Positions 1 to 7,138 of a DNA stretch of 35,036 nucleotides are shown piece by piece (the stretch's first letter is position 1; every line of letters begins with the position of its first letter). Location: assembly GCA_015060395.1 (NCBI GenBank), contig SUYP01000028.1:1-35036 (forward strand), read 5' to 3'. Origin of the DNA: Bacteroidales bacterium. Its GTDB lineage: Bacteria; Bacteroidota; Bacteroidia; Bacteroidales; UBA932. The translations under genes were made by a program, and so were the position numbers. The notes under the pieces were generated by a model that had not been told where the DNA came from, did no database searches, and saw nothing but the letters and a program-made list of their open reading frames with translations.

Positions 1-46
1 AAATTTAGCAAAAATATCAGTAGCTTAACTTTTATATGAAAAACTT

Positions 47-88
47 CTCGGGGGTCTGCCAAGCGGCAGGGGCCGACAAGCCCCTGAG
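47..88. other. compact stem-loop element upstream of first gene
   Basis: Positions 47-54 can pair with 81-88 (8 bp, one G-T), enclosing a perfect 5-bp hairpin (56-60 with 65-69, loop AAGC). An alternative pairing is 68-73 with 80-85. It lies 40 bp upstream of the first start codon. It could be the terminator of a gene outside the window or a leader structure of the 128-865 operon; no T-run follows. The rest of 1-127 is AT-rich without a clear promoter box. Confidence 0.35.
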
Positions 89-127
89 AGCGTCTTTCAA
101 TAGATTACAAACATAGGTACTTTAACT

Positions 128-526
128 ATGAAACGTATTCTAATTTTAACTTTAGGATTTTTACTCTTTGGAACCACTTATGCTCAAGATTTGCCAGATT
201 CAGACGATTGGGGTAATGCTTCTACAGAATGTTTAGTGCGTGTCGGGACTTTAACTCCTGATTCTGAAATTATAGATGGTAAGAGTTATATATGGCCACT
301 GTTATCTGTCAATGGTATCATATTCAGAGATGCAGAAGCATTGGATAAAATAAGGAACAGCTGTAAGGACGGTAAGATAGGTCCATACAAAATCATCAAG
401 AGGAAACTCATATATGGCCCTGAGGTTCTTAAGATGGGCATTAAGGATGCAGACCCTCGACACGGTGTTGTATTAGTCAAGGTTAAAACCACCAAAGAAC
501 AATTGTTTGATATTCAAAATCTATAA
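128..526 (+). CDS. small secreted protein with TonB-plug-like C-terminal motif
   Basis: A 132-residue protein that opens with a clear Sec signal peptide (MKRILILTLGFLLFGTTYAQ, cleavage expected after the TYA), so it should be periplasmic or surface exposed. The C-terminal part (about 90-125), with YGPEVLKMG and RHGVVLVKVK, recalls the short strand motif (GVILITTK-like) seen in TonB plug domains and in small Bacteroidetes proteins carrying one plug-like repeat; that resemblance is weak. It lies 15 bp upstream of a barstar-like gene and is probably cotranscribed with it. Base composition is more AT-rich than the genes from 1.5 kb on, which fits an accessory pair. I do not recognise the family and see no nuclease motif that would make it a toxin for the barstar. 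Confidence 0.75.
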   Translation: MKRILILTLGFLLFGTTYAQDLPDSDDWGNASTECLVRVGTLTPDSEIIDGKSYIWPLLSVNGIIFRDAEALDKIRNSCKDGKIGPYKIIKRKLIYGPEVLKMGIKDADPRHGVVLVKVKTTKEQLFDIQNL

Positions 527-541
527 ACTAAATTCGGATTT

Positions 542-865
542 ATGAAATATAAGACAATTCAAATCGACTGCAATGATATGAGCGAAAAGGAGTTAAACAA
601 AACAATGAAAGAGCTCCTTGGTTTCCCTGATTTCTACGGAATGAATTGGGATGCAATGATAGACTGCCTCAGTTATATGCGTTATCCTCACGAGCAAATG
701 ACAGAACTGACCTTAGAGGAGGACGAAATACTAATCATCTACTGCAAGAATCTTCCCAAAGCGAAGTTTGATATTCCAATCTTTATCGATGTGATAGATG
801 CAGTTAATGAAAGGGAAATGAATGACGGACATTCTCCTCAGATATTCCTTTGTCCTATATGCTAA
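542..865 (+). CDS. barstar family protein (ribonuclease inhibitor fold)
   Basis: A 107-residue cytoplasmic protein without signal peptide. The segment LLGFPDFYGMNWDAMIDCLS (about 26-45) matches the barstar signature: a Leu-rich helix, then [FY]YG-N-DA--D-L, the region holding the inhibitor's contact helix. Barstar-type proteins bind and block barnase-like ribonucleases; many are immunity proteins of polymorphic toxins. No barnase-like gene is adjacent: the cotranscribed upstream gene encodes a secreted protein with no nuclease motif. It may be an orphan immunity gene, a decoy, or a regulator of a distant nuclease. Length (family about 90-130) is normal and the start directly follows the upstream stop with a 15-bp gap. 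Family call fairly sure, partner unknown. Confidence 0.8.
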   Translation: MKYKTIQIDCNDMSEKELNKTMKELLGFPDFYGMNWDAMIDCLSYMRYPHEQMTELTLEEDEILIIYCKNLPKAKFDIPIFIDVIDAVNEREMNDGHSPQIFLCPIC

Positions 866-965
866 ATTCGAATTTATCTAACAGCCTTGACACAGTTCAG
901 CTGACGCTCCCGACCAAACTTACCCTATCTCCGCTCCTACCAATAACTATATACGAAATGAGACC

Positions 966-983
966 GACTAACACTTATTAGTC
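966..983. terminator. short hairpin between convergent genes
   Basis: GACTAA (966-971) and TTAGTC (978-983) form a 6-bp stem with a 6-nt loop. On the plus strand a T-rich stretch follows (988-1002), as expected for a weak terminator of the barstar operon. It sits between the barstar stop and the stop of the converging gene. The rest of 866-965 shows no gene. Confidence 0.4.
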
Positions 984-994
984 AGCCTCTTATT

Positions 995-1486
995 TTATTT
1001 TGTAGTTCTCAGGACTATCTTTCCTTTTTTCAATACCCAGATTTCTTTTTTTGCGAAAGCCGGTAGATGAGGATTGGCCGCATCAGGCTGACCGATGCCG
1101 TAACCGACTTCTATATTGCCGGTAATCCAGCCGGCCTTGATCTTGCCGAAACTTCTGTATTTGCGGAATACTTTCTTCAGCTCCTTGCCTGAAAGAATCT
1201 TGCTCTCGCCGTTGCTCTGAGGAACCTCTACTCTGTCAAGGTATAGGCGTCCGCGTTTAATATACCAATATGCGATATATCCGCGATAATTTGCTGTGCT
1301 GATGAAATCTCTCTCTCCTAAAAGAGCGGTGAATGCATCTTTCATCTCCGGCTGCAGATATTCAAGAGGGAATGAAGTTATTTCCCAGGTCTCTCCCTCG
1401 AATATCACCTTGTCGTTGATCTGCTGCGTAGCTCCTGCCACGAAAGATGCAATGCTAAGCAATGCTATCAGAAACACTCTTTTCAT
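995..1486 (-). CDS. secreted protein of unknown function
   Basis: A 163-residue protein with an N-terminal signal peptide (MKRVFLIALLSIASFVAGA), so exported. The mature part is rich in Tyr/Trp and Lys and seems to be mostly beta (for example FEGETWEITSFPLEY and KKEIWVLKKGKIVLR). No catalytic motif or lipobox is visible. It is followed by the convergent barstar operon and preceded, 63 bp upstream, by the stop of the methyltransferase gene on the same strand, so it could be transcribed with it. I do not recognise the family; similar small secreted proteins are common single-copy orphans in Bacteroidales. Confidence 0.7.
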   Translation of the reverse strand: MKRVFLIALLSIASFVAGATQQINDKVIFEGETWEITSFPLEYLQPEMKDAFTALLGERDFISTANYRGYIAYWYIKRGRLYLDRVEVPQSNGESKILSGKELKKVFRKYRSFGKIKAGWITGNIEVGYGIGQPDAANPHLPAFAKKEIWVLKKGKIVLRTTK

Positions 1487-1549
1487 AATAAGAACAATTA
1501 GAAACTGTTTAAATTCTGTGCAATATACGAAAAATAATCGGAACGTCCG

Positions 1550-2776
1550 TCATATTCTTCTACCGGTGATTATCAGATTGCCTGAAATGTCGGATCTTAG
1601 TCCGAAAATGTGGACATCCCCTCCGGATGAACATCCTATCTTCTTCCTGAGGGCATCGGAGGTCATCGGAATGTTCCTTGCCGTGACTTCTGCCTTCGGA
1701 TGAGCCTTGCCTGCTTCCTTTATGCTGCGCTTGTCCAGAGGACTGCAGCTCAGTATCTTGAATACTTTGCCGAAGTCTTTCAGCTGTTCGGCCTTGTCAG
1801 GATCGGATGTAATGTAGTAATGTGTCGATCTGCCGATCTTACCCAGACCGAAACGTATTCCAGTGATGTTGAATGCACCGGCCTTGGTCAATGATTTTCC
1901 GGGTTCGAACATATAGCCGGCAATTTCTTCTGCAGGCTCAGCGCAGCCGGTCTTTTCCTCTTCAGGAGTGAATGTCAGGACAGCAGCCTCCTTTCCCGGA
2001 TATCCTGCCGGAAGCTCAGCGGCTTTAATGCAGAACCCTCCGGTCCACTCCCTGTCCATCCATATAAGCAGTTCCTTGCATTCTCCGTCAGAGGAAACTA
2101 TGTGCACTTCACGGCATCTTTCTCCCAGCCTGTCGCAGACCATCGAAATGTCGGCCATAGGGGAGAGCTTCACCAGGATATGGCGGCAGATGGCGAATAT
2201 TTCATCTTTCAATGTAAGTATGTCGGGACTACATTCTTCAATAAGAAAAACCTTTTTCCCTCCTTCACCTCTTCGGGCAGGATCCATATATATGATGTCG
2301 GGACAGAATCCGTCAAGCAGATCGGATATGCTTCCCTTTTCGGCAATCCTGTTCCTGAGCAGGATGTTTCCGGATCCCAGGATATTGAAATTATGCGAAG
2401 CCGCATTGTATAGGGAAGTCTGCATCTCGTTGTACAGCACCTTGGATGCTTCTTTTGCAAAGAACCAGCTATCTACTCCCAGTCCTCCCGTCAGATCGGC
2501 CAGCTTCCAGTCTGGCTTTCCGGCAATCCGGGCCGCCAGCTGTGCCTTGTATATCCCGGTAGAGCTGCTGCTGCACTGCTCTGCCGACAGCTTGAGAGGA
2601 AATATCAGCCTTGGCTCATCATACCACTCCTGCACTTTCCCTTTTAGCTTGCGTCTGCTTTCGATGCAGTTGACAGCCGTTTCCATATCGATTTCCGGCC
2701 ATTTGCTCTTGTCGAGAATAAGCCTTGTGGTGTCGTCTGACAGATGCTCGGAAATGAAATCAAGGAGTTTGTCCAT
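1550..2776 (-). CDS. SAM-dependent methyltransferase with THUMP-like C-terminal domain
   Basis: Class I methyltransferase of the type common in Bacteroidetes, predicted to modify RNA, about 408 residues from the chosen start. The SAM-binding loop is ADLTGGLGVDSWFFAK and the catalytic-region motif is IIYMDPARRGEGGKK (a DPA-R variant of the DPPY motif of nucleic-acid methyltransferases). The C-terminal ~80 residues (FKILSCSPLDKRSIKEAG onwards) fit the THUMP-like domain normally fused to it. An upstream TTG at 2797 is in frame but lies inside the promoter -7 box (2795-2802), so the ATG at 2776 (MDKLLDFISEHLSDD) is the better start. Substrate is unknown; rRNA or tRNA is likely. Divergent from the phosphomutase gene. 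Confidence 0.85.
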   Translation of the reverse strand: MDKLLDFISEHLSDDTTRLILDKSKWPEIDMETAVNCIESRRKLKGKVQEWYDEPRLIFPLKLSAEQCSSSSTGIYKAQLAARIAGKPDWKLADLTGGLGVDSWFFAKEASKVLYNEMQTSLYNAASHNFNILGSGNILLRNRIAEKGSISDLLDGFCPDIIYMDPARRGEGGKKVFLIEECSPDILTLKDEIFAICRHILVKLSPMADISMVCDRLGERCREVHIVSSDGECKELLIWMDREWTGGFCIKAAELPAGYPGKEAAVLTFTPEEEKTGCAEPAEEIAGYMFEPGKSLTKAGAFNITGIRFGLGKIGRSTHYYITSDPDKAEQLKDFGKVFKILSCSPLDKRSIKEAGKAHPKAEVTARNIPMTSDALRKKIGCSSGGDVHIFGLRSDISGNLIITGRRI

Positions 2777-2794
2777 TCTTGTTGAAAATTTATG

Positions 2795-2802
2795 CAAAAA
2801 TA
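2795..2802 (-). promoter_or_regulatory. promoter -7 box for the methyltransferase gene
   Basis: The minus strand reads TATTTTTG, an exact match to the Bacteroidetes -7 consensus TAnnTTTG, 18 bp upstream of the ATG at 2776. It lies back to back with the phosphomutase promoter. No convincing -33 element was found. Confidence 0.55.
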
Positions 2803-2826
2803 GATTTTTTCTTGAATATTTATCAG

Positions 2827-2834
2827 TATATTTG
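2827..2834 (+). promoter_or_regulatory. promoter -7 box for the phosphomutase gene
   Basis: The plus strand reads TATATTTG, an exact TAnnTTTG match, placed 42 bp upstream of the phosphomutase ATG, giving a leader of about 35 nt. A T-run (2805-2810) sits where the -33 element would be. Confidence 0.55.
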
Positions 2835-2876
2835 CTCGGATATAATGCAATTTAACATTAAAATAATATACCAATT

Positions 2877-4538
2877 ATGGAAAGAGATTTCAGAACAGTA
2901 GTCCAGAGCTGGCTGGACGGTAATTTTGATGAGGCTACTAAGGCTCAGATCATCGCACTTCAGGAAAATGATCCTGTTGGTCTTGAGGATGCATTCTACA
3001 GAAATCTTGAGTTCGGTACAGGCGGTCTCCGCGGTATAATGGGAGTCGGCACCAACCGAATGAACAAATACACTGTAGGTATGGCTACACAGGGACTTGC
3101 CAACTATATGAAGGAAAACTGCGAGGGTCCGCTCAGTGTATGCATCTCATTCGACAGCCGCAACAACAGCCCTGAGTTCGCTCAGATAGCTGCAAACGTT
3201 CTTGCTGCAAACGGAATTCACGTCTATATCTTTGACAAGCTTCATCCGATTGCACTTATGAGCTATTCCGTAAGAATGAAGAAGGCTACTGCCGGTATTA
3301 TGATCACTGCATCCCACAACCCTAAGGAATATAACGGTTACAAGGTGTTCTGGTCTGACGGTGCTCAGGTGACATCTCCTGTTGACAAGGACATCGTTGC
3401 TGAGGTTGCCAAGATCACTGATCCTTCGATGGTCAAGTTCGAGCCAGGTGAAGGTGCTGCTCCTATCGAAGTTATGGGTCACGAAATGGATGAGGCATAT
3501 CTGAACTCGGTAATGACTCTGATGCTTTCTCCAGAGGCTCGTCAGGCACATAAGGATATAAAGATCGTTTATACTCCGATCCACGGTTCAGGTGTGGAGA
3601 TCGTTCCTGAATTCCTTCAGAAGCTCGGCTTCGAGAACATCTACCACGTTCCTGAGCAGGATGTGGTTGACGGAAACTTCCCTACAGTGATGTCTCCTAA
3701 TCCTGAGGAACCTTCTGCTCTTGCAATGGCAGTGGCAGTTGCTGACAGAGAGGGTGCTGATATCGTGATGGCTACCGATCCTGATGCGGACCGTATTGGT
3801 ATCGCAGTACGCGACAACGAGGGTAAGATGGTGCTTCTCAACGGTAACCAGACTGGTTCAATCCTTACATATTATATCCTTCGCCGCTGGTCAGAGCTCG
3901 GAAAGCTTGATGGTAAGCAGTATATCGTAAAGACAATCGTGACCACAGAACTTATGCGTGCAATCGCTGAGAAGTATGGTGTGAAAGTTTACAATGTGCT
4001 CACAGGATTCAAGTGGATAGCTGACATCATCAAGAAGAACGAAGGCGATACTACATTCGTATGCGGTGGAGAGGAAAGCTATGGCTTCAATGTAGGTGAG
4101 TTCGTACGTGACAAGGATGCTCCTATCTCTTGCGCATTCGTTGCTGAGTGTGCTGCCTGGGCTGCAGAGCAGGGCAAGACTCTCTATCAGCTCCTTCAGG
4201 ACATCTATGCTGAGTTCGGATATTACAAGGAGTCTCTCATATCAGTTACCAAGAAGGGCAAGGCAGGTCTCGAGGAAATCGCTCAGATGATGGTTGACTA
4301 TCGCAGCAATCCTCCTAAGGAGCTTGCAGGTTCTCCGGTAATCAAGGTAATCGATTATACAAAGCCTGAGGAGACAGGTCTTCCTTCATCTAACGTTCTC
4401 CAGTTCTACAATGAGGCCGGTGATGTTGTTACAGTCCGTCCTTCAGGTACAGAGCCTAAGATCAAGTTCTACTTCGGTATCAAGGGTGCTGACGCTGATG
4501 CTAAGAATGAGGCTCTCAGAGCACAGTTCAGCAAGTAG
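2877..4538 (+). CDS. phosphoglucomutase/phosphomannomutase (alpha-D-phosphohexomutase)
   Basis: Cytoplasmic enzyme interconverting hexose 1- and 6-phosphates, linking glycolysis with nucleotide-sugar and glycogen synthesis. All four family landmarks are present in order: the phosphoserine loop GIMITASHNPKEYNGYK (Ser146), the Mg-binding loop DPDADRIG (about 300), the sugar-specificity loop GGEESYGF (about 396) and the phosphate-binding loop RPSGTEPKIKFY near the C-terminus. At 553 residues it is slightly shorter than typical Bacteroidales phospho-sugar mutases (about 580) because the C-terminal tail is short. Codon use suggests high expression. It has its own promoter and a bidirectional terminator directly after it. 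Which sugar is preferred cannot be read from sequence. Confidence 0.95.
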   Translation: MERDFRTVVQSWLDGNFDEATKAQIIALQENDPVGLEDAFYRNLEFGTGGLRGIMGVGTNRMNKYTVGMATQGLANYMKENCEGPLSVCISFDSRNNSPEFAQIAANVLAANGIHVYIFDKLHPIALMSYSVRMKKATAGIMITASHNPKEYNGYKVFWSDGAQVTSPVDKDIVAEVAKITDPSMVKFEPGEGAAPIEVMGHEMDEAYLNSVMTLMLSPEARQAHKDIKIVYTPIHGSGVEIVPEFLQKLGFENIYHVPEQDVVDGNFPTVMSPNPEEPSALAMAVAVADREGADIVMATDPDADRIGIAVRDNEGKMVLLNGNQTGSILTYYILRRWSELGKLDGKQYIVKTIVTTELMRAIAEKYGVKVYNVLTGFKWIADIIKKNEGDTTFVCGGEESYGFNVGEFVRDKDAPISCAFVAECAAWAAEQGKTLYQLLQDIYAEFGYYKESLISVTKKGKAGLEEIAQMMVDYRSNPPKELAGSPVIKVIDYTKPEETGLPSSNVLQFYNEAGDVVTVRPSGTEPKIKFYFGIKGADADAKNEALRAQFSK

Positions 4539-4550
4539 CCTGATCATATA

Positions 4551-4646
4551 AAAACAACTGTTGACCTACCGGTGACCCCCGCCCTCGCAGGCTCGGGCAC
4601 CCCCTAGCCGGGGGTGGCACGTCACCTATAGGTCAACAGTTGTTTT
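4551..4646. terminator. 96-bp long inverted repeat, bidirectional terminator
   Basis: Arms 4551-4576 and 4621-4646 are 26 nt each with two mismatches; they start with AAAACAACTG and end with CAGTTGTTTT, giving a U-run on either strand. The 44-nt GC-rich centre holds a second hairpin (4598-4604 with 4610-4616, CACCCCC/GGGGGTG, loop TAGCC). It starts 12 bp after the phosphomutase stop and ends 24 bp before the stop of the convergent glycosidase gene, ideal for stopping both transcripts. The length and nested hairpin are larger than a simple terminator needs. Confidence 0.8.
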
Positions 4647-4670
4647 GTATGCTACCTGTCTCAGTGGAGA

Positions 4671-6428
4671 TTACAACTCATTCCCGATATGGGAAAGCCA
4701 GGTGATGGCAGCAACAAGGGAAGCGTTCCAGTTGATAGCGATTTCGTTTGATGCATACGACGGCTCTACATCTTCGTATGATTCGTCAGGGAAATCAGAA
4801 CTGTATCTCTTGACTTCCGCTATATCCTGCTGACCCGGGTTTGGCCCTCCGACAAGAAGACCAGGTATCGGCTCTTCGATGCCGTCAGATGCACACAGAC
4901 GGCTATGAGGATGCATCGGGCTTTTTGTACCGAACCCGGTCACATAACAATATCCTGTGGCATTCTGACCGAGGACATAGTTGACATTTCTGAATGCATT
5001 GTCGAGATATTTTCTGTCGCCGGTAAGTTCGTATGCATAAAGGAAGCATATCGCCTGGTCGCAGAAGCTTGAGCAACATCCCCATTGGAAATCCTCGGGC
5101 CTGTTGCCGTATGCGCTGTTGTAGCAGGAACCTTCTACCGCTTCAATGGCCTTGTCGCAGTATTCAAGAAGCATATTTACACATTTCTTCCTGATCTCTT
5201 TCTCCTGCTTTACATTAGGATTCGACCAGTCTGAAAACAGTTCTCCGAACTCACGATAGTGCATCTCCATTTCAATCCAGTTGAACACTCCCAATGCCGC
5301 TACATTTCCCCACGACATCAGAGTAAATTCTTCCGGCATATTCTCAATCACATCTGTCAGATATACATCCCTGTCTCCCGGGTAATTTGCCATATACTGA
5401 CTTGTAGCAGCCCAGAACAGTTCATCTGATGCACTGCCGTCTCCGTATGCTCCTGTAACCACGTCCGGTTCATATATTTCGTTCATCTTGTCCTGATGAT
5501 AGAAAGCGTCCGGATTTTCTTTGGCCCATCGGTATGCATCCGCTCCATCTTCTGCTCTTTTCCATACGCCTCTTGTGTTGATGTCCCATAGCAGATTGCC
5601 GCCGAAATGAGTGCCCCAAGTCATTCCCATTTCTGCACATACCGCAGCAAAATCAAGTGATGCTGTAACGGATTTCTGCACTACATAGCGCTTCTGACGG
5701 CATTCTGTCGGAGCGATGAAAGCCTCGAACGAGGGTGTCGTGAGCTTATGATAAACTCCTCCATCGGACGGGTCCTTCATTGTAAGGAGCCATTGATGAT
5801 TATATCCCAGTTCTTCCCAGAACCTGATGCTCTCTTCCCGGGTGATGAGCCTTTTCATTGACAATACGCGGAACACATTTGCCATAAGTCCCATCGAATA
5901 TGCCGAATTCACAACATACTTATTATAGTCCCCCGCATCATACCAGCCTTTCGGAGAGGATATCACTGTTCCTTCCGGCCTTTCGGGAGTTGCAGCACTT
6001 CCGTGTATATATACGAGGGTGTCGGGATGACCTCCTTTGCGTGCCCATTTCCCTGCTATGGCTGTGTCCAGGTCCATTCCGCTCCTCTGATGATAGAATG
6101 CTGTCAGGGCAGCCTCGGATAGTGGCTTGAGAGCATCCTGGCTGATGATGAATTCTGCCGTTTCATCCCCTGCAATGATCGTATATGTCCCAGGCTCTGT
6201 GATATCGCTGAAATCAAAGATCTTACGTACCTTGCCAGACCATTCAGATGCCGCAGTACGCACATAACCTCCCTCCCAGACTGTCGAATCCGAACCTTTC
6301 CTGCAGATGCTTATATTTTCTGCCGGATTTTCACTTTCAAGTGTCATCGTCTTTTCCTGTAGCGGATAGAACCCGACCTGATTGATTCTGATGGAATCGC
6401 TTTTTTCCTCCGTCTTGCTGCAAGACAA
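4671..6428 (-). CDS. glycoside hydrolase family 9 (endoglucanase-type), signal peptide interrupted by a stop codon
   Basis: Beta-glucanase-type hydrolase with an N-terminal Ig-like cellulase domain (IRINQVGFYPLQEK onward, about residues 12-95) followed by an (alpha/alpha)6 GH9 domain. Catalytic landmarks are GWYDAGDYNKYVV (Asp pair), HPHSRLCASDG, GGPNPGQQD and the acid Glu in YASNEIAINWNA near the C-terminus. The open frame begins at a TTG (6428) inside what should be a lipobox. Upstream in the same frame lies ATG 6479 with MKLSTRIISASAMMLL, then TAA (6429-6431), then LSCSKTEE. Changing one base (TTA for TAA) would give a perfect lipoprotein signal MMLLLLSC. So the gene is either newly inactivated, made as an unexported protein from TTG, or the base is an error. 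A promoter box lies upstream (6510-6517). The rest of the protein is intact. Confidence 0.85.
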   Translation of the reverse strand: MSCSKTEEKSDSIRINQVGFYPLQEKTMTLESENPAENISICRKGSDSTVWEGGYVRTAASEWSGKVRKIFDFSDITEPGTYTIIAGDETAEFIISQDALKPLSEAALTAFYHQRSGMDLDTAIAGKWARKGGHPDTLVYIHGSAATPERPEGTVISSPKGWYDAGDYNKYVVNSAYSMGLMANVFRVLSMKRLITREESIRFWEELGYNHQWLLTMKDPSDGGVYHKLTTPSFEAFIAPTECRQKRYVVQKSVTASLDFAAVCAEMGMTWGTHFGGNLLWDINTRGVWKRAEDGADAYRWAKENPDAFYHQDKMNEIYEPDVVTGAYGDGSASDELFWAATSQYMANYPGDRDVYLTDVIENMPEEFTLMSWGNVAALGVFNWIEMEMHYREFGELFSDWSNPNVKQEKEIRKKCVNMLLEYCDKAIEAVEGSCYNSAYGNRPEDFQWGCCSSFCDQAICFLYAYELTGDRKYLDNAFRNVNYVLGQNATGYCYVTGFGTKSPMHPHSRLCASDGIEEPIPGLLVGGPNPGQQDIAEVKRYSSDFPDESYEDVEPSYASNEIAINWNASLVAAITWLSHIGNEL

Positions 6429-6509
6429 TTAAAGCAGCATCATTGCTGATGCGGAAATGATACGTGTCGATAGTTTCATAAATTTATGTCCGGCTATTGT
6501 TCGCTCACG

Positions 6510-6517
6510 CAAATTTA
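6510..6517 (-). promoter_or_regulatory. promoter -7 box for the GH9 gene
   Basis: The minus strand reads TAAATTTG (TAnnTTTG), 31 bp upstream of the natural ATG at 6479. This supports 6479, not the TTG at 6428, as the original translation start. Confidence 0.5.
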
Positions 6518-6548
6518 AGATAAATTGTCATATAACGCTCGTAATCTA

Positions 6549-6579
6549 TTTGTTAGTTTAAAGATTTTGCGTAATTTTG
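6549..6579 (+). promoter_or_regulatory. complete Bacteroidetes-type promoter for the DUF4332 gene
   Basis: TTTG at 6549-6552 and TAATTTTG at 6572-6579 are separated by exactly 19 bp, matching both the -33 and -7 elements of the Bacteroidetes housekeeping promoter. The expected transcript start is near 6585, with a leader of about 40 nt before the ATG at 6625. This is the best promoter in the window. Confidence 0.75.
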
Positions 6580-6624
6580 AAAGTTGTTTAGAAAAATCAT
6601 TAACCACTTAATTTAAAGATAACT

Positions 6625-7032
6625 ATGGCTTATAAAGTAATCGACATTGAAGGTGTAGGCGCAGCTTACGCTGAAAAACTTGTTGCTGCCGGTCTGAATA
6701 CAGCAGCTCAGCTTCTTGAGAAATGTGCAGCTCCAGCTGGCCGTAAGGCTCTTGAGGAGGAGACTGGAATCTCTGGCAAGCTTATCCTGAAATGGTGCAA
6801 TCACGCTGACCTTTTCCGCGTAAAGGGCGTAGGTCCTCAGTTCGCAGAGCTTCTTGAGGCAGCTGGCGTTGATACAGTTAAGGAACTTGGCCATCGCAAG
6901 GCTGAGAATCTTGCTGCCAAGATGCTTGAGGTAAATGAGGAGAAGCATCTCGTTCGCCGTGTTCCTGTAGTTAAGGAAGTGCAGAAGATGATCGACTGCG
7001 CTAAGGAACTTCCAGGTAAGATGACTTACTAG
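6625..7032 (+). CDS. DUF4332 helix-hairpin-helix protein
   Basis: A 135-residue cytoplasmic protein made of two helix-hairpin-helix-like units: IEGVGAAYAEKLVAAGLNT (about 8-26) and VKGVGPQFAELLEAAGVDT (about 66-84), each with the GVG hairpin. This is the DUF4332 layout found across Bacteroidetes; such modules resemble the DNA-contacting hairpins of polymerases and ligases, but no function is established. Strong promoter, strong terminator and uniform codon use suggest a monocistronic, well-expressed gene. Inference: a small nucleic-acid-binding or nucleoid-associated protein. Confidence 0.85.
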   Translation: MAYKVIDIEGVGAAYAEKLVAAGLNTAAQLLEKCAAPAGRKALEEETGISGKLILKWCNHADLFRVKGVGPQFAELLEAAGVDTVKELGHRKAENLAAKMLEVNEEKHLVRRVPVVKEVQKMIDCAKELPGKMTY

Positions 7033-7052
7033 AAATTTCATTTGACTATATG

Positions 7053-7084
7053 GTGCTGTCTCTTTCCGAGGCAGCACTTTTTTT
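7053..7084 (+). terminator. intrinsic terminator after the DUF4332 gene
   Basis: A 10-bp stem (7053-7062 with 7068-7077, one G-U pair, loop TTTCC) is followed directly by seven T (7078-7084). It starts 21 bp after the stop codon. Textbook rho-independent terminator. Confidence 0.9.
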
Positions 7085-7138
7085 ATTCCGTGGCCTGGAC
7101 CTTGCTATATCCGCTTTCGAATTTTGATGAAAGGATAT

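Noticed and set aside
542..865. Barstar-like protein as the immunity partner of the four-gene array
   Set aside because: The two loci are 29 kb apart with no shared sequence; only the possible shared nuclease fold connects them.
1968..2855. 295-codon open frame on the plus strand
   Set aside because: It is antisense to the methyltransferase gene, Ser/Pro-rich with no family motif, and lacks a promoter of its own; a shadow of the real gene.
6429..6431. Reassigned TAA codon
   Set aside because: TAA is used as a normal stop by other genes here (for example at 524-526 and 33352-33354), so the in-frame TAA is better read as a true nonsense codon or an error.
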